Positions 52,860 through 61,030 of a stretch of 64,000 bases of DNA are shown here, in pieces. The stretch's first letter is position 1; every line of letters begins with the position of its first letter. The DNA comes from Bacteroidota bacterium (GTDB taxonomy: Bacteria; Bacteroidota; Bacteroidia; CAIKAF01), in assembly GCA_023432985.1 (NCBI GenBank), contig JAEZEQ010000007.1, positions 1 through 64,000 on the forward strand. Direction: 5' to 3'. Made by a program: the position numbers and the translations under genes. The notes under the pieces were generated by a model that saw only the letters and a list, made by a program, of their open reading frames with translations, searched no databases and was not told the DNA's origin.

Positions 52860-53837
52860 ATGCCTCAAATTGGTTCCATTATTTTACCGGAATTCCCCTT
52901 ACTTCTTGCGCCTATGGAGGATGTAAGCGATCCACCGTTCAGGGTACTTTGCAAAGAATACGGTGCCGATTTAATGTATTCGGAATTTATCAGCAGCGAA
53001 GGATTGATTCGGGAGGCGATAAAGAGCAAGAAAAAGCTCGATTTTCATGAGGTAGAAAGGCCGATCGGCATACAGATTTTTGGTGGCGACGAAGAGGCTA
53101 TGGCCGAGAGTGCGCGCATTGTGGAGACTGTAAATCCGGATTTGGTAGATATAAATTTCGGTTGTCCCGTCAAAAAAGTAGTGTGTAAAGGGGCAGGTGC
53201 GGCTGTGTTGAAAGATGTGGATTTGATGGTGCGGTTGACTAAGGCTGTGGTAGATAGTACGCGTTTGCCGGTGACCGTAAAGACCAGATTGGGCTGGGAT
53301 GAGTCGACAAAAAACATAGAAGAAGTAGCCGAGCGTTTGCAAGATATTGGGATAAAAGCCTTGAGCATACATGGGCGTACGCGGGCGCAGTTGTACAAAG
53401 GCGAGGCCGACTGGAGTCTGATAGCCAAAGTGAAAAATAATCCCCGCATACATATACCCATATTTGGAAACGGAGACATAAATACGCCTCAAAAAGCGGT
53501 GGAATATAAGAACAGATACGGGGTCGACGGGATAATGATTGGTCGTGCCAGCATTGGTTCGCCTTGGTTTTTCAAGCAAGTAAAACATTATATAAAAACG
53601 GGCGAATTATTAGATCCGCCGTTGATTTCGGAGCGTGCCGAAGTAGCAAAACGCCATTTGATAATGGCCATGGAATGGAAGGGAGAGCGCACCGGGATTA
53701 TGGAAACGCGGGCACATTATGCCAATTATTTCAAAGGAATTCCCGATTTTAAACCCTTTAGAACCCGTTTGGTTTCCTTAGAAAATGCCGATGAATTATT
53801 GGCCACTTTTGATGAAATTGCACAAATGTCCATTTAG
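52860..53837 (+). CDS. dusB: tRNA-dihydrouridine synthase (DusB-like)
   Basis: 325-residue flavoenzyme that reduces uridine to dihydrouridine in tRNA. The FMN-binding start LLAPMEDVSDPPFR, the core NFGCPVKKVVCKGAGA with catalytic C109, and FGNGDINTPQKAVE with GIMIGRASIGSPWFF are all present. The length and order match the DusB branch. It is a single gene with its own promoter. Confidence 0.95.
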   Translation: MPQIGSIILPEFPLLLAPMEDVSDPPFRVLCKEYGADLMYSEFISSEGLIREAIKSKKKLDFHEVERPIGIQIFGGDEEAMAESARIVETVNPDLVDINFGCPVKKVVCKGAGAAVLKDVDLMVRLTKAVVDSTRLPVTVKTRLGWDESTKNIEEVAERLQDIGIKALSIHGRTRAQLYKGEADWSLIAKVKNNPRIHIPIFGNGDINTPQKAVEYKNRYGVDGIMIGRASIGSPWFFKQVKHYIKTGELLDPPLISERAEVAKRHLIMAMEWKGERTGIMETRAHYANYFKGIPDFKPFRTRLVSLENADELLATFDEIAQMSI

Positions 53838-53902
53838 TTAACCCTTTTTTTATTCCATTTTCAATAGAGTTGAATCCATTCTTTCACATTTAAAAAATTA
53901 CA

Positions 53903-53910
53903 TAACTTTG
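53903..53910 (+). promoter_or_regulatory. -7 element of panD
   Basis: TAACTTTG is a perfect TAnnTTTG. Only seven bases separate it from the panD ATG, so the leader would be very short. A TTTC 17 bases upstream may be the -33 element. Confidence 0.55.
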
Positions 53911-53917
53911 CAGCACT

Positions 53918-54268
53918 ATGTTAGTAACAGTTCTGAAATCAAAAATACACCGTGTGCATGTTACTGAGGCCAATTTAGATTATATTGGTTCGGTTACCAT
54001 TGACGAAGATTTAATCGATGCGGCGAACCTAATCGAGGGGGAGCAAGTCCATATATTCAATTATGCCAATGGAGAGCGTTTTATTACCTATGTAATCAAA
54101 GGCGAAAGAGGTTCGGGCGTAATTTGTCTGAATGGTCCGGCATCCTTTAAAGTGAGTCTTGGCGATCATGTAATCATAGTAGCCTATGCCATGATGACCG
54201 ATGAGGAGGCACGTCTTTTTAAACCTTCGGTAATATTTCCGGATACTGAAACCAATACACTTTTATAA
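53918..54268 (+). CDS. panD: Aspartate 1-decarboxylase
   Basis: 116-residue pyruvoyl enzyme that makes beta-alanine for pantothenate and CoA. The self-processing site Gly24-Ser25 is in YIGSVTID, and the conserved [24 protein letters not shown] region follows. ATG is used; the next gene begins directly after its stop codon, with no spacer, so they form one unit with rfaE2. Confidence 0.97.
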   Translation: MLVTVLKSKIHRVHVTEANLDYIGSVTIDEDLIDAANLIEGEQVHIFNYANGERFITYVIKGERGSGVICLNGPASFKVSLGDHVIIVAYAMMTDEEARLFKPSVIFPDTETNTLL

Positions 54269-55261
54269 ATGACGTCGTCGCGTCGAAGCAATCTCATAAA
54301 AGTACTCATTTTTGGGGGTTTGGGTCTATTGCTGGTATGGCTTAGTCTGAAATCAGTTCCCTTCGACGTATTGGCTTTGCATTTTTCTTCGGCCGATTAT
54401 GTGTGGATACTGCTGGCTATGTTCATAGGCCTCATTAGCCATATTCTTCGTGCCTTAAGGTGGAATCAATTGCTTAATCCGCTCGGATATCGCATAAAAT
54501 TTGTGAATGCCATGGCGGCGATAATGATTGGATATTTATTTAATCTGGCCATACCGCGCAGTGGCGAAATTGCCCGTTGCGGCATAGCCCAAACTTATGA
54601 CGATGTGCCTATACAAACCTCTATTGGAACGGTGGTATTGGAGCGCATTATCGATTTATTTTTTCTGGCCTTAGCCTTTTTGCTCACCTTTATTTTTGAG
54701 TATGAGCGCATATTTGCTTATGCGCAAGAAAATATATTCAAGCCTTTGATACAGCTCAGTGAGAATAGTTGGTTTGGGCCTATGGTAGTAGTATTGATTT
54801 TGGGCGGAATGGTGGCCGTATATTTCTTGTTTTTTCGTCGGAGAAATGCGAAAAAAAACAAGGTAAACGAGTTGATATCCGGATTTGCAGATGGCTTGAA
54901 ATCGGTTACTAAGGTTAAAAATCCGCTTTTATTTTTCGCCTATTCTGCCGGAATATGGCTTGCCTATTATCTCATGCTTTATGTCGGATTTTATGCTTTC
55001 GACGGATTATCATCCGTAAGTCCCTCTGCCGCATTAGCCGTATTTTCCTTTGGCACCGTTGCGATGATCATTACCCCCGGAGGCATTGGAGCCTATCCCA
55101 TACTTATAGGAAATATATTGGCTTTATATGAGGTTTCGGTGGGATTGGGGAATAGTTTCGGCTGGATAATCTGGGGAGCTCAGACCATACTTATAATTTT
55201 AACCGGAGCTTTATCTTTATTTTTCCTTCCTATTTATAATGCTAAATTTGTGAAGTCATGA
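54269..55261 (+). CDS. LPG synthase/flippase-like transmembrane protein (UPF0104)
   Basis: 330-residue integral membrane protein with about eight hydrophobic segments, of the UPF0104/lysylphosphatidylglycerol-synthase transmembrane family. Conserved stretches are ALRWNQLLNPLGYRI, NLAIPRSGEIARC and PGGIGAYPILIG. No synthase domain is attached, so the role could be lipid or glycan flipping, but this is uncertain. It lies directly between panD and rfaE2; its stop overlaps the rfaE2 start by 4 bases. Confidence 0.9.
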   Translation: MTSSRRSNLIKVLIFGGLGLLLVWLSLKSVPFDVLALHFSSADYVWILLAMFIGLISHILRALRWNQLLNPLGYRIKFVNAMAAIMIGYLFNLAIPRSGEIARCGIAQTYDDVPIQTSIGTVVLERIIDLFFLALAFLLTFIFEYERIFAYAQENIFKPLIQLSENSWFGPMVVVLILGGMVAVYFLFFRRRNAKKNKVNELISGFADGLKSVTKVKNPLLFFAYSAGIWLAYYLMLYVGFYAFDGLSSVSPSAALAVFSFGTVAMIITPGGIGAYPILIGNILALYEVSVGLGNSFGWIIWGAQTILIILTGALSLFFLPIYNAKFVKS

Positions 55262-55746
55262 TGTCAGAATACATATCCAAAAAAATTATTTCGGGAGTCG
55301 AAATAGACCGCTATGCGTATAGAATGCGTTTTATAGAAAAGAAAATTGTATTCACCAATGGGTGTTTCGATATTTTGCATCGCGGGCATTTAGAATATTT
55401 ACAAGCGGCTTCGGATATGGGCGATATATTGATCGTAGGCTTGAACAGTGATGCTTCGGTAAAAGCCTTAAAAGGCGATGATCGTCCCCTGATACAACAA
55501 GATGATCGTGCTATGGCATTGGCTTCTTTGGCCTTTGTAGATGCGGTTATACTTTTCGACGAGGATAATCCTATGGAATTAATTCAACGCACTAATCCGC
55601 ACGTACTTGTGAAAGGCGGCGATTATACGGAAGCCACCGTAGTGGGTGCGGAATGGGTGAAATCGAAGGGGGGACGTGTTGAAATAATCCCATTTAAAGA
55701 AGGCTATAGCACGAGTGCCCTGATTCAGAAAATCCAGTCGCTATAA
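55258..55746 (+). CDS. rfaE2: D-glycero-beta-D-manno-heptose 1-phosphate adenylyltransferase
   Basis: 162-residue nucleotidyltransferase that makes ADP-heptose for the lipopolysaccharide core. The nucleotide-binding motif TNGCFDILHRGHLEYL is present and the C-terminal end matches the family (VKGGDYTEATVVGAEW). It is the separate adenylyltransferase half of the HldE enzyme. The start may be the first or second ATG (55258 or 55261). It ends 21 bases from the convergent alaS. Confidence 0.93.
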   Translation: MMSEYISKKIISGVEIDRYAYRMRFIEKKIVFTNGCFDILHRGHLEYLQAASDMGDILIVGLNSDASVKALKGDDRPLIQQDDRAMALASLAFVDAVILFDEDNPMELIQRTNPHVLVKGGDYTEATVVGAEWVKSKGGRVEIIPFKEGYSTSALIQKIQSL

Positions 55747-55767
55747 ATTTCTTTTAAAAAAGAGCTA

Positions 55768-58416
55768 TTAAATCAGTCCTTTCGCCTTTTGAATGGCTGC
55801 ATGTAAAGCATCGGTATTTTTGCCGCCTGCTGTTGCAAAGAAAGGTTGTCCGCCTCCGCTGCCTTGAATTTCGGTGGCGATTTCTTTCACCAATTGTACG
55901 GCATTTTTCCCTTTATCCACTAAGTTTTGGCTAATAAACACGTGCAATCCTGCTTTCCCGTCTTTTTGCGTTCCGAAAACGGCAATCAGATTCTCTTTTT
56001 CCTGTTTCCAGGCAAAGGCAATACTCTTGATTTGATCGGCTTGTAAATGTGTTTCTACGCCAATAAAAGCTATATCTCCTATTTGTTCCACTTCGTTCAA
56101 CAAGCTTATTTTGGCTGCTTCGGTTTCCTTATTTTTCAAGCTTTCCAATTCCTTTTGGAGTACAGCTTCCCTATGCAGAAGTTCTTCTATATTTTTGAGG
56201 GGATTTCCGCTGCTGCGCAATATTTTTTTAATTGCCTGTAAGGTGTTTTCCTGTTCCTCTATATAGCTTTCGGCAGCTTCGGAGCTTATGGCTTCTATAC
56301 GTCTTACTCCGGCTGCTACGGCCGTTTCGGTGATAATTTTAAAAAATCCGATTTCTCCGCTGGCCTGCACATGCGTACCCCCACAGAGTTCTACACTGTA
56401 GCTGTCGTCGAAGCTTACTACGCGAACCGTATCGCCATATTTTTCTCCAAACAGGGCCATAGCACCTTTGGCTTTTGCTTCATCGATGGGCATTTCGCGA
56501 ATTTCGGATTTAATATTAGCGCGAATTTGGGCATTTACCATACGTTCTATAGCGCGAATTTCATCTTCATTTACTTTTGCAAAATGCGAAAAGTCGAAAC
56601 GCAGAGCCCGGTCATTTACCAGAGATCCTTTTTGTTCGACATGCGTACCCAGTACCTTGCGGAGCGCGGCGTGCAATAGGTGTGTGGCGCTGTGATTGGC
56701 TTGAGTCAAACGGCGTTTGTCCGAGTCCACCTTAGCCTTGAATGAGGCTTGCGGATTCGTGGGTAATTGTTCGCTTAGGTGTACAATAATCCCATTTTCT
56801 TTTTGGGTATCCAGAATCTGAATTTGTTCATGCCCAAAGTCGAAAATTCCGCTATCCCCAATTTGTCCCCCACCTTCTGGATAGAAAGGTGTTTGTGTGA
56901 GAACGAACTGGTAGCGGGTTTTATTTTTCACCGTAATTTTGCGGTATCGGGTGATTTGTGTTTCGCATTCCAATTGACTATAGCCTACAAAATGCGAAGG
57001 GATTATATTTTCGGCATCGCCTTGAATAAAAATCCAGTCGTCGGTGCTGACTTGTGTAGCTTTACGGGAGCGGTTTTTTTGTTCTTCCAGGGCTTCGCGG
57101 AATGCGACTTCGTCGACACTAAGTCCGTTTTCTCGTGCAATTAATCCCGTTAAATCGAGCGGAAAGCCGTATGTATCATAGAGTTCGAACACGGCGCGTC
57201 CATCGATAATATTTTCATTTTTCAGCTGCGTTTCGCGCATCAGGTTTTCTATGCGTTGAAGTCCGCTTTCCAGGGTTTTGTAAAAAGAGCTTTCCTCTTC
57301 GAGGATTACCTTTTCGATTAGATTTTTTTGAGCGATTAATTCGGGGAAAGCCTCTCCCATTTCCTTTTCGAGCACTTCGACGAGGTTGTGCATAAAGGGC
57401 TGACGGAGGTTGAGGGTTTGGTATCCGTATCGGATGGCTCGGCGTAAAATACGTCGGATGACATAACCGGCACCGGTATTGGAAGGAAGTTGTCCGTCCG
57501 CAATAGAAAAAGAAATAGCCCGGATATGATCGGCAATAACGCGAATGGCTATATTGATTTTTTCTTCCTGCGTGGTCGGATTTTGGTCGTTAGGCACATA
57601 TTTTTTGCCGCTGATTTCCTCAATTTTAGCAATAATGCCCGAGAAAACATCCGTATCGTAATTGCTTTGTTTTTGTTGAAGAACGCGCACCAGTCTTTCG
57701 AAGCCCATTCCTGTGTCTACATGTTGTTTGGGAAGTTTTACGAGCGATTGATCCGCTTTTCTTTCAAACTCCATAAATACATTATTCCAGATTTCGATAA
57801 CCTGTGGATGATCGGCGTTTACTAGTGTGGCGCCGTCGATATTTGTACGCTCGGCATTAGAACGTCCGTCGTAGTGAATTTCGGTACAAGGGCCGCAGGG
57901 ACCCACTTCGCCCATTTCCCAAAAATTATCCTTTTTATTTCCTTTAAGAATGCGAGAGGGATCTATGAATTGCGTCCATGTATCATAGGCTTCCTGATCG
58001 AAGGGAACTCCTTCGGCCTCATTGCCTTCGAATACGGTAACATAAAGTCTTTCGGGGTCAATTTTATAGACTTTGGTCAGTAATTCCCATGCCCAGCTGA
58101 TGGCTTCTTTTTTGAAATAATCTCCAAAGCTCCAGTTGCCCAGCATTTCGAACATGGTATGGTGATAAGTATCCACGCCAACCTCTTCCAGGTCATTATG
58201 TTTTCCCGAAACACGCAAACATTTTTGAGTATCTGCAACGCGGGGATATTGCACAGGGGCATTTCCCAGGAAAATTTCTTTAAAGGGGGCCATTCCGCTA
58301 TTGTTGAACATGAGCGTAGGATCTCCCTTAACCACCATGGGAGCAGAGGCTAAAATCTGATGTCCTTTCGAAGCGAAGAAATCTAAAAAGGTTTTACGAA
58401 CTAAGTTTGCCTGCAT
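55768..58416 (-). CDS. alaS: Alanyl-tRNA synthetase
   Basis: 882-residue class II synthetase that charges tRNA(Ala). Full-length: catalytic N-terminal domain (MQANLVRKTFLDFFASKGH, HTMFEMLGNWSFGDYF), an editing domain with HSATHLLHAALRKVLGTH and the zinc-binding ELCGGTHV, and the C-terminal coiled-coil/DHHA1 domain (GSGGGQPFFATAGGK). It is divergent from an M23 peptidase gene. Confidence 0.98.
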   Translation of the reverse strand: MQANLVRKTFLDFFASKGHQILASAPMVVKGDPTLMFNNSGMAPFKEIFLGNAPVQYPRVADTQKCLRVSGKHNDLEEVGVDTYHHTMFEMLGNWSFGDYFKKEAISWAWELLTKVYKIDPERLYVTVFEGNEAEGVPFDQEAYDTWTQFIDPSRILKGNKKDNFWEMGEVGPCGPCTEIHYDGRSNAERTNIDGATLVNADHPQVIEIWNNVFMEFERKADQSLVKLPKQHVDTGMGFERLVRVLQQKQSNYDTDVFSGIIAKIEEISGKKYVPNDQNPTTQEEKINIAIRVIADHIRAISFSIADGQLPSNTGAGYVIRRILRRAIRYGYQTLNLRQPFMHNLVEVLEKEMGEAFPELIAQKNLIEKVILEEESSFYKTLESGLQRIENLMRETQLKNENIIDGRAVFELYDTYGFPLDLTGLIARENGLSVDEVAFREALEEQKNRSRKATQVSTDDWIFIQGDAENIIPSHFVGYSQLECETQITRYRKITVKNKTRYQFVLTQTPFYPEGGGQIGDSGIFDFGHEQIQILDTQKENGIIVHLSEQLPTNPQASFKAKVDSDKRRLTQANHSATHLLHAALRKVLGTHVEQKGSLVNDRALRFDFSHFAKVNEDEIRAIERMVNAQIRANIKSEIREMPIDEAKAKGAMALFGEKYGDTVRVVSFDDSYSVELCGGTHVQASGEIGFFKIITETAVAAGVRRIEAISSEAAESYIEEQENTLQAIKKILRSSGNPLKNIEELLHREAVLQKELESLKNKETEAAKISLLNEVEQIGDIAFIGVETHLQADQIKSIAFAWKQEKENLIAVFGTQKDGKAGLHVFISQNLVDKGKNAVQLVKEIATEIQGSGGGQPFFATAGGKNTDALHAAIQKAKGLI

Positions 58417-58456
58417 TATGGATGAAATTTTTCTGAATTTTTCGGTGAAATAAAGT

Positions 58457-58464
58457 TACTTTTG
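58457..58464 (+). promoter_or_regulatory. Possible -7 element of the M23 peptidase gene
   Basis: TACTTTTG fits TAnnTTTG, but lies about 106 bases before the start. It faces the alaS -7 element 13 bases further right. Confidence 0.3.
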
Positions 58465-58477
58465 TTTGAAAAGTGTG

Positions 58478-58485
58478 CAAAGGTA
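58478..58485 (-). promoter_or_regulatory. -7 element of alaS
   Basis: TACCTTTG on the minus strand is a perfect TAnnTTTG, 61 bases before the alaS ATG. No -33 match was found at normal spacing. Confidence 0.5.
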
Positions 58486-58570
58486 AATCTATTTTGCGGT
58501 AAGTATACTAAATAATAAAGATTTTTACCGCATTTTTGCGCGGTGGTATAGAGGTGAATGGCAATTTTTT

Positions 58571-59536
58571 ATGGCTAAAAAGAAGATAAAGTACATATAC
58601 AATCCCGAAACCCTTAGATATGAACCTGCCAGGATGAAGTGGACAGAAATCGTTGGTCGATTGCTGTGGATTTTGTCGACGGGTATAGTATTTGGAGGAT
58701 TGGTTATCTTATTTGGCTGGCAATTTTTAGCCTCCCCGCGCGAGAAAAGGATGGCCCGGGAATTGGAAGAAATGCGCGTAAAATATGATTTATTGCAGAA
58801 AAGAACAGAGTTGAACGAAGCTGTTTTATCCGATTTGCGGAAAAGAGATCAGAATTTATACCGGGCTATTTTTGAGGCCGAGCCTTTGCCCGAAAACATG
58901 GGTGCAATGAAAGAAGGTTCTTTTGCTAAATTTAGTTCTCTTTCGAACAGAGAATTAATCAACCTCTCTAAAGAACGTATAGACAAATTAAGTCGCCAAA
59001 TCGTGGCTCAATCACAATCCTACGATGCCTTATTTTCATTGGCGCGGCGTAAGGAAGACTTATTGAGGGCCATACCTGCCATAATGCCCGTGCTAATTGG
59101 AGATATAAATGAAGTTGCAAGCGGGTTTGGATATAGAATTCATCCGGTATATAAAACCCAGAAATTTCATGCGGGTATTGATTTCACAGCTCCAACCGGT
59201 ACGCCAATTTATGCTGCAGCAGACGGGGTAGTCAGCTCTGAGCCTGCCGGGGGAGGATACGGACTTTGTATAGTATTGAATCACGGATTTGGCTATAAAA
59301 CACTCTATGCGCATTGCAGTAAGTTATTAGTAAAACCCGGACAAAAAGTGAAAAGGGGCGAAATGATAGCAAGAGTGGGGAATACGGGATTATCGACCGG
59401 TCCGCATTGCCATTACGAAGTGCATTTGAATAATACGCCTGTAGATCCGGTGAATTATTTCATCACCGATTTAAGTCCCGAAGAATTTGCCATGATATTA
59501 GAAGCGTCTCAAAACGCGTCAAAATCGTTCGACTAA
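58571..59536 (+). CDS. M23 family metallopeptidase, membrane-anchored
   Basis: 321 residues: one membrane segment (about 30-52), a predicted coiled coil (about 60-170) and an M23 (LytM-type) domain (about 195-300). The zinc-binding residues are H200 and D204 (HAGIDF) and H281 in HCHYE (H279-C280-H281), so the site looks complete. It would cut peptide cross-links in the wall or regulate an amidase. It is divergent from alaS, as in many Bacteroidota. The gene behind it has its own promoter. Confidence 0.93.
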   Translation: MAKKKIKYIYNPETLRYEPARMKWTEIVGRLLWILSTGIVFGGLVILFGWQFLASPREKRMARELEEMRVKYDLLQKRTELNEAVLSDLRKRDQNLYRAIFEAEPLPENMGAMKEGSFAKFSSLSNRELINLSKERIDKLSRQIVAQSQSYDALFSLARRKEDLLRAIPAIMPVLIGDINEVASGFGYRIHPVYKTQKFHAGIDFTAPTGTPIYAAADGVVSSEPAGGGYGLCIVLNHGFGYKTLYAHCSKLLVKPGQKVKRGEMIARVGNTGLSTGPHCHYEVHLNNTPVDPVNYFITDLSPEEFAMILEASQNASKSFD

Positions 59537-59559
59537 AATGCGATTTGGCAGTGCTTAGT

Positions 59560-59591
59560 TTTGGCAAGGCAGGGTATAAATACTACCTTTG
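59560..59591 (+). promoter_or_regulatory. Promoter of the CBS-type enzyme gene
   Basis: TTTG (59560-59563), a 20-base spacer and TACCTTTG (59584-59591, perfect TAnnTTTG). It lies inside the open frame's upstream extension and supports the ATG at 59608. Confidence 0.7.
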
Positions 59592-59607
59592 TGCTTTAAT
59601 TCAGGAA

Positions 59608-60972
59608 ATGAGCAAAATATATAATAATATTCTGGAAACCATTGGGAATACGCCATTGGTAAAGTTGAACAAGATTGTAAAAGATATTCCGGCTACTGTT
59701 TTAGCCAAGATAGAAACCACAAATCCGGGCAATTCGATTAAGGATAGGATGGCGGTGAAAATGATAGAAGATGCCGAAAAATTGGGATTGTTGAAGCCGG
59801 GAGGCACCATCATCGAAGGCACATCGGGCAATACCGGTATGGGTTTGGCTATGGCTGCGGTGATTAAAGGCTATAAATGTATATTTACAACGACCGATAA
59901 ACAGAGTAAGGAAAAGGTAGATGCGTTGAAAGCGTTTGGGGCTGAGGTAATCGTTTGCCCTACCGACGTTGATCCGGAGGATCCGCGTTCCTATTATTCC
60001 GTTTCGTCGAGATTGGTAGAAGAGATTCCCAATGCGTGGAAGCCGAATCAATACGATAATCCCAGTAATGCACAGGCCCATTACGAAACAACAGGCCCCG
60101 AAATATGGGAACAAACCGAGGGGAAAATCACCCATTTGGTTGTAGGTGTGGGTACAGGCGGCACCATCAGTGGTACGGCTCGTTATTTAAAAGAAAAAAA
60201 TCCGAATATAAAGGTATTTGGAATCGACACCTATGGGTCGGTTTTCAAGAAATATAAAGAAACGGGAGAGTTCGATAAGAACGAAATTTATCCCTATATA
60301 ACCGAGGGAATCGGAGAAGATTTTTTGCCGGCGAACGTGGATTTTTCGCTTATAGATCATTTCGAGAAAGTGACCGATAAAGATGCGGCCATTTATACGC
60401 GATTATTGCCCAGAACAGAGGGTATTTTTGCCGGAAATTCTGCCGGATCTGCCGTGGCGGGATTGATACAAATGAAAGATGCTTTCAAAGAAGGAGATTT
60501 GGTGGTGGTGATTTTTCACGATCATGGAACCCGTTATTTGGGAAAAATGTTCAACGAAGATTGGATGCGTGATCGCGGGTTTATTCAGGACATCAAGCCT
60601 ACGGCCGGAGATGTGGTACGCCGCCATGCCGGAAAAAAGCTGATTAGTGTTTCCCCGGATGCCAAAATAGACGAAGCTTGTGCTCTAATGAATCAATACA
60701 GTATCAGTCAGATTCCGGTGGTTGAACAAGGAAATTTTGTGGGCGCATTAAACGATACTCACGTATTGCAACAATTGTTGAAAGGAGATATTTCGAGAGA
60801 AGATAAGGTGGAAAAAATTATGGGTCCGGCTTTCCCGATTATAGCGGCATCTGCAAGCTTGGATGAAGTGGGAAAAATGTTTAGTAAAGAGAATTCTGCC
60901 GTTTTAGTTCAGGATTTAGGCGGCAATATTCATATACTGACTAAGGAAGATTTAATCAGCACTATACTCTAA
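59608..60972 (+). CDS. Cystathionine beta-synthase-type PLP enzyme with CBS domains
   Basis: 454 residues from the ATG at 59608 (MSKIYNNILETIGNTPLVKL); an earlier TTG start would lie on the promoter. It is a fold-type II PLP enzyme with the Lys at 45 in GNSIKDRMA, the GTSGNTGMGLA phosphate loop and GVGTGGTISG. The C-terminus (about 335-454) carries a pair of CBS domains. It would join serine and homocysteine to cystathionine; a cysteine-synthase role is the alternative. The CBS pair may sense a nucleotide or S-adenosylmethionine, but the ligand is unknown. Confidence 0.92.
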   Translation: MSKIYNNILETIGNTPLVKLNKIVKDIPATVLAKIETTNPGNSIKDRMAVKMIEDAEKLGLLKPGGTIIEGTSGNTGMGLAMAAVIKGYKCIFTTTDKQSKEKVDALKAFGAEVIVCPTDVDPEDPRSYYSVSSRLVEEIPNAWKPNQYDNPSNAQAHYETTGPEIWEQTEGKITHLVVGVGTGGTISGTARYLKEKNPNIKVFGIDTYGSVFKKYKETGEFDKNEIYPYITEGIGEDFLPANVDFSLIDHFEKVTDKDAAIYTRLLPRTEGIFAGNSAGSAVAGLIQMKDAFKEGDLVVVIFHDHGTRYLGKMFNEDWMRDRGFIQDIKPTAGDVVRRHAGKKLISVSPDAKIDEACALMNQYSISQIPVVEQGNFVGALNDTHVLQQLLKGDISREDKVEKIMGPAFPIIAASASLDEVGKMFSKENSAVLVQDLGGNIHILTKEDLISTIL

Positions 60973-60995
60973 GAAAAATAAATAGGCATATTGAT

Positions 60996-61030
60996 AAAGC
61001 AAGTCGATACCCAAGGCTTGCTTTATTATT
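60996..61030. terminator. Hairpin between the CBS-type and LysM genes
   Basis: AAAGCAAG (60996-61003) pairs with CTTGCTTT (61017-61024) around a 13-base loop, followed by a T-rich tail on the plus strand. It overlaps the end of the convergent LysM gene. Confidence 0.7.

Noticed and set aside
59545..59607. TTG start extending the CBS-type enzyme by 21 residues
   Set aside because: The segment coincides with the promoter at 59560-59591, and the conserved N-terminus begins at 59608.
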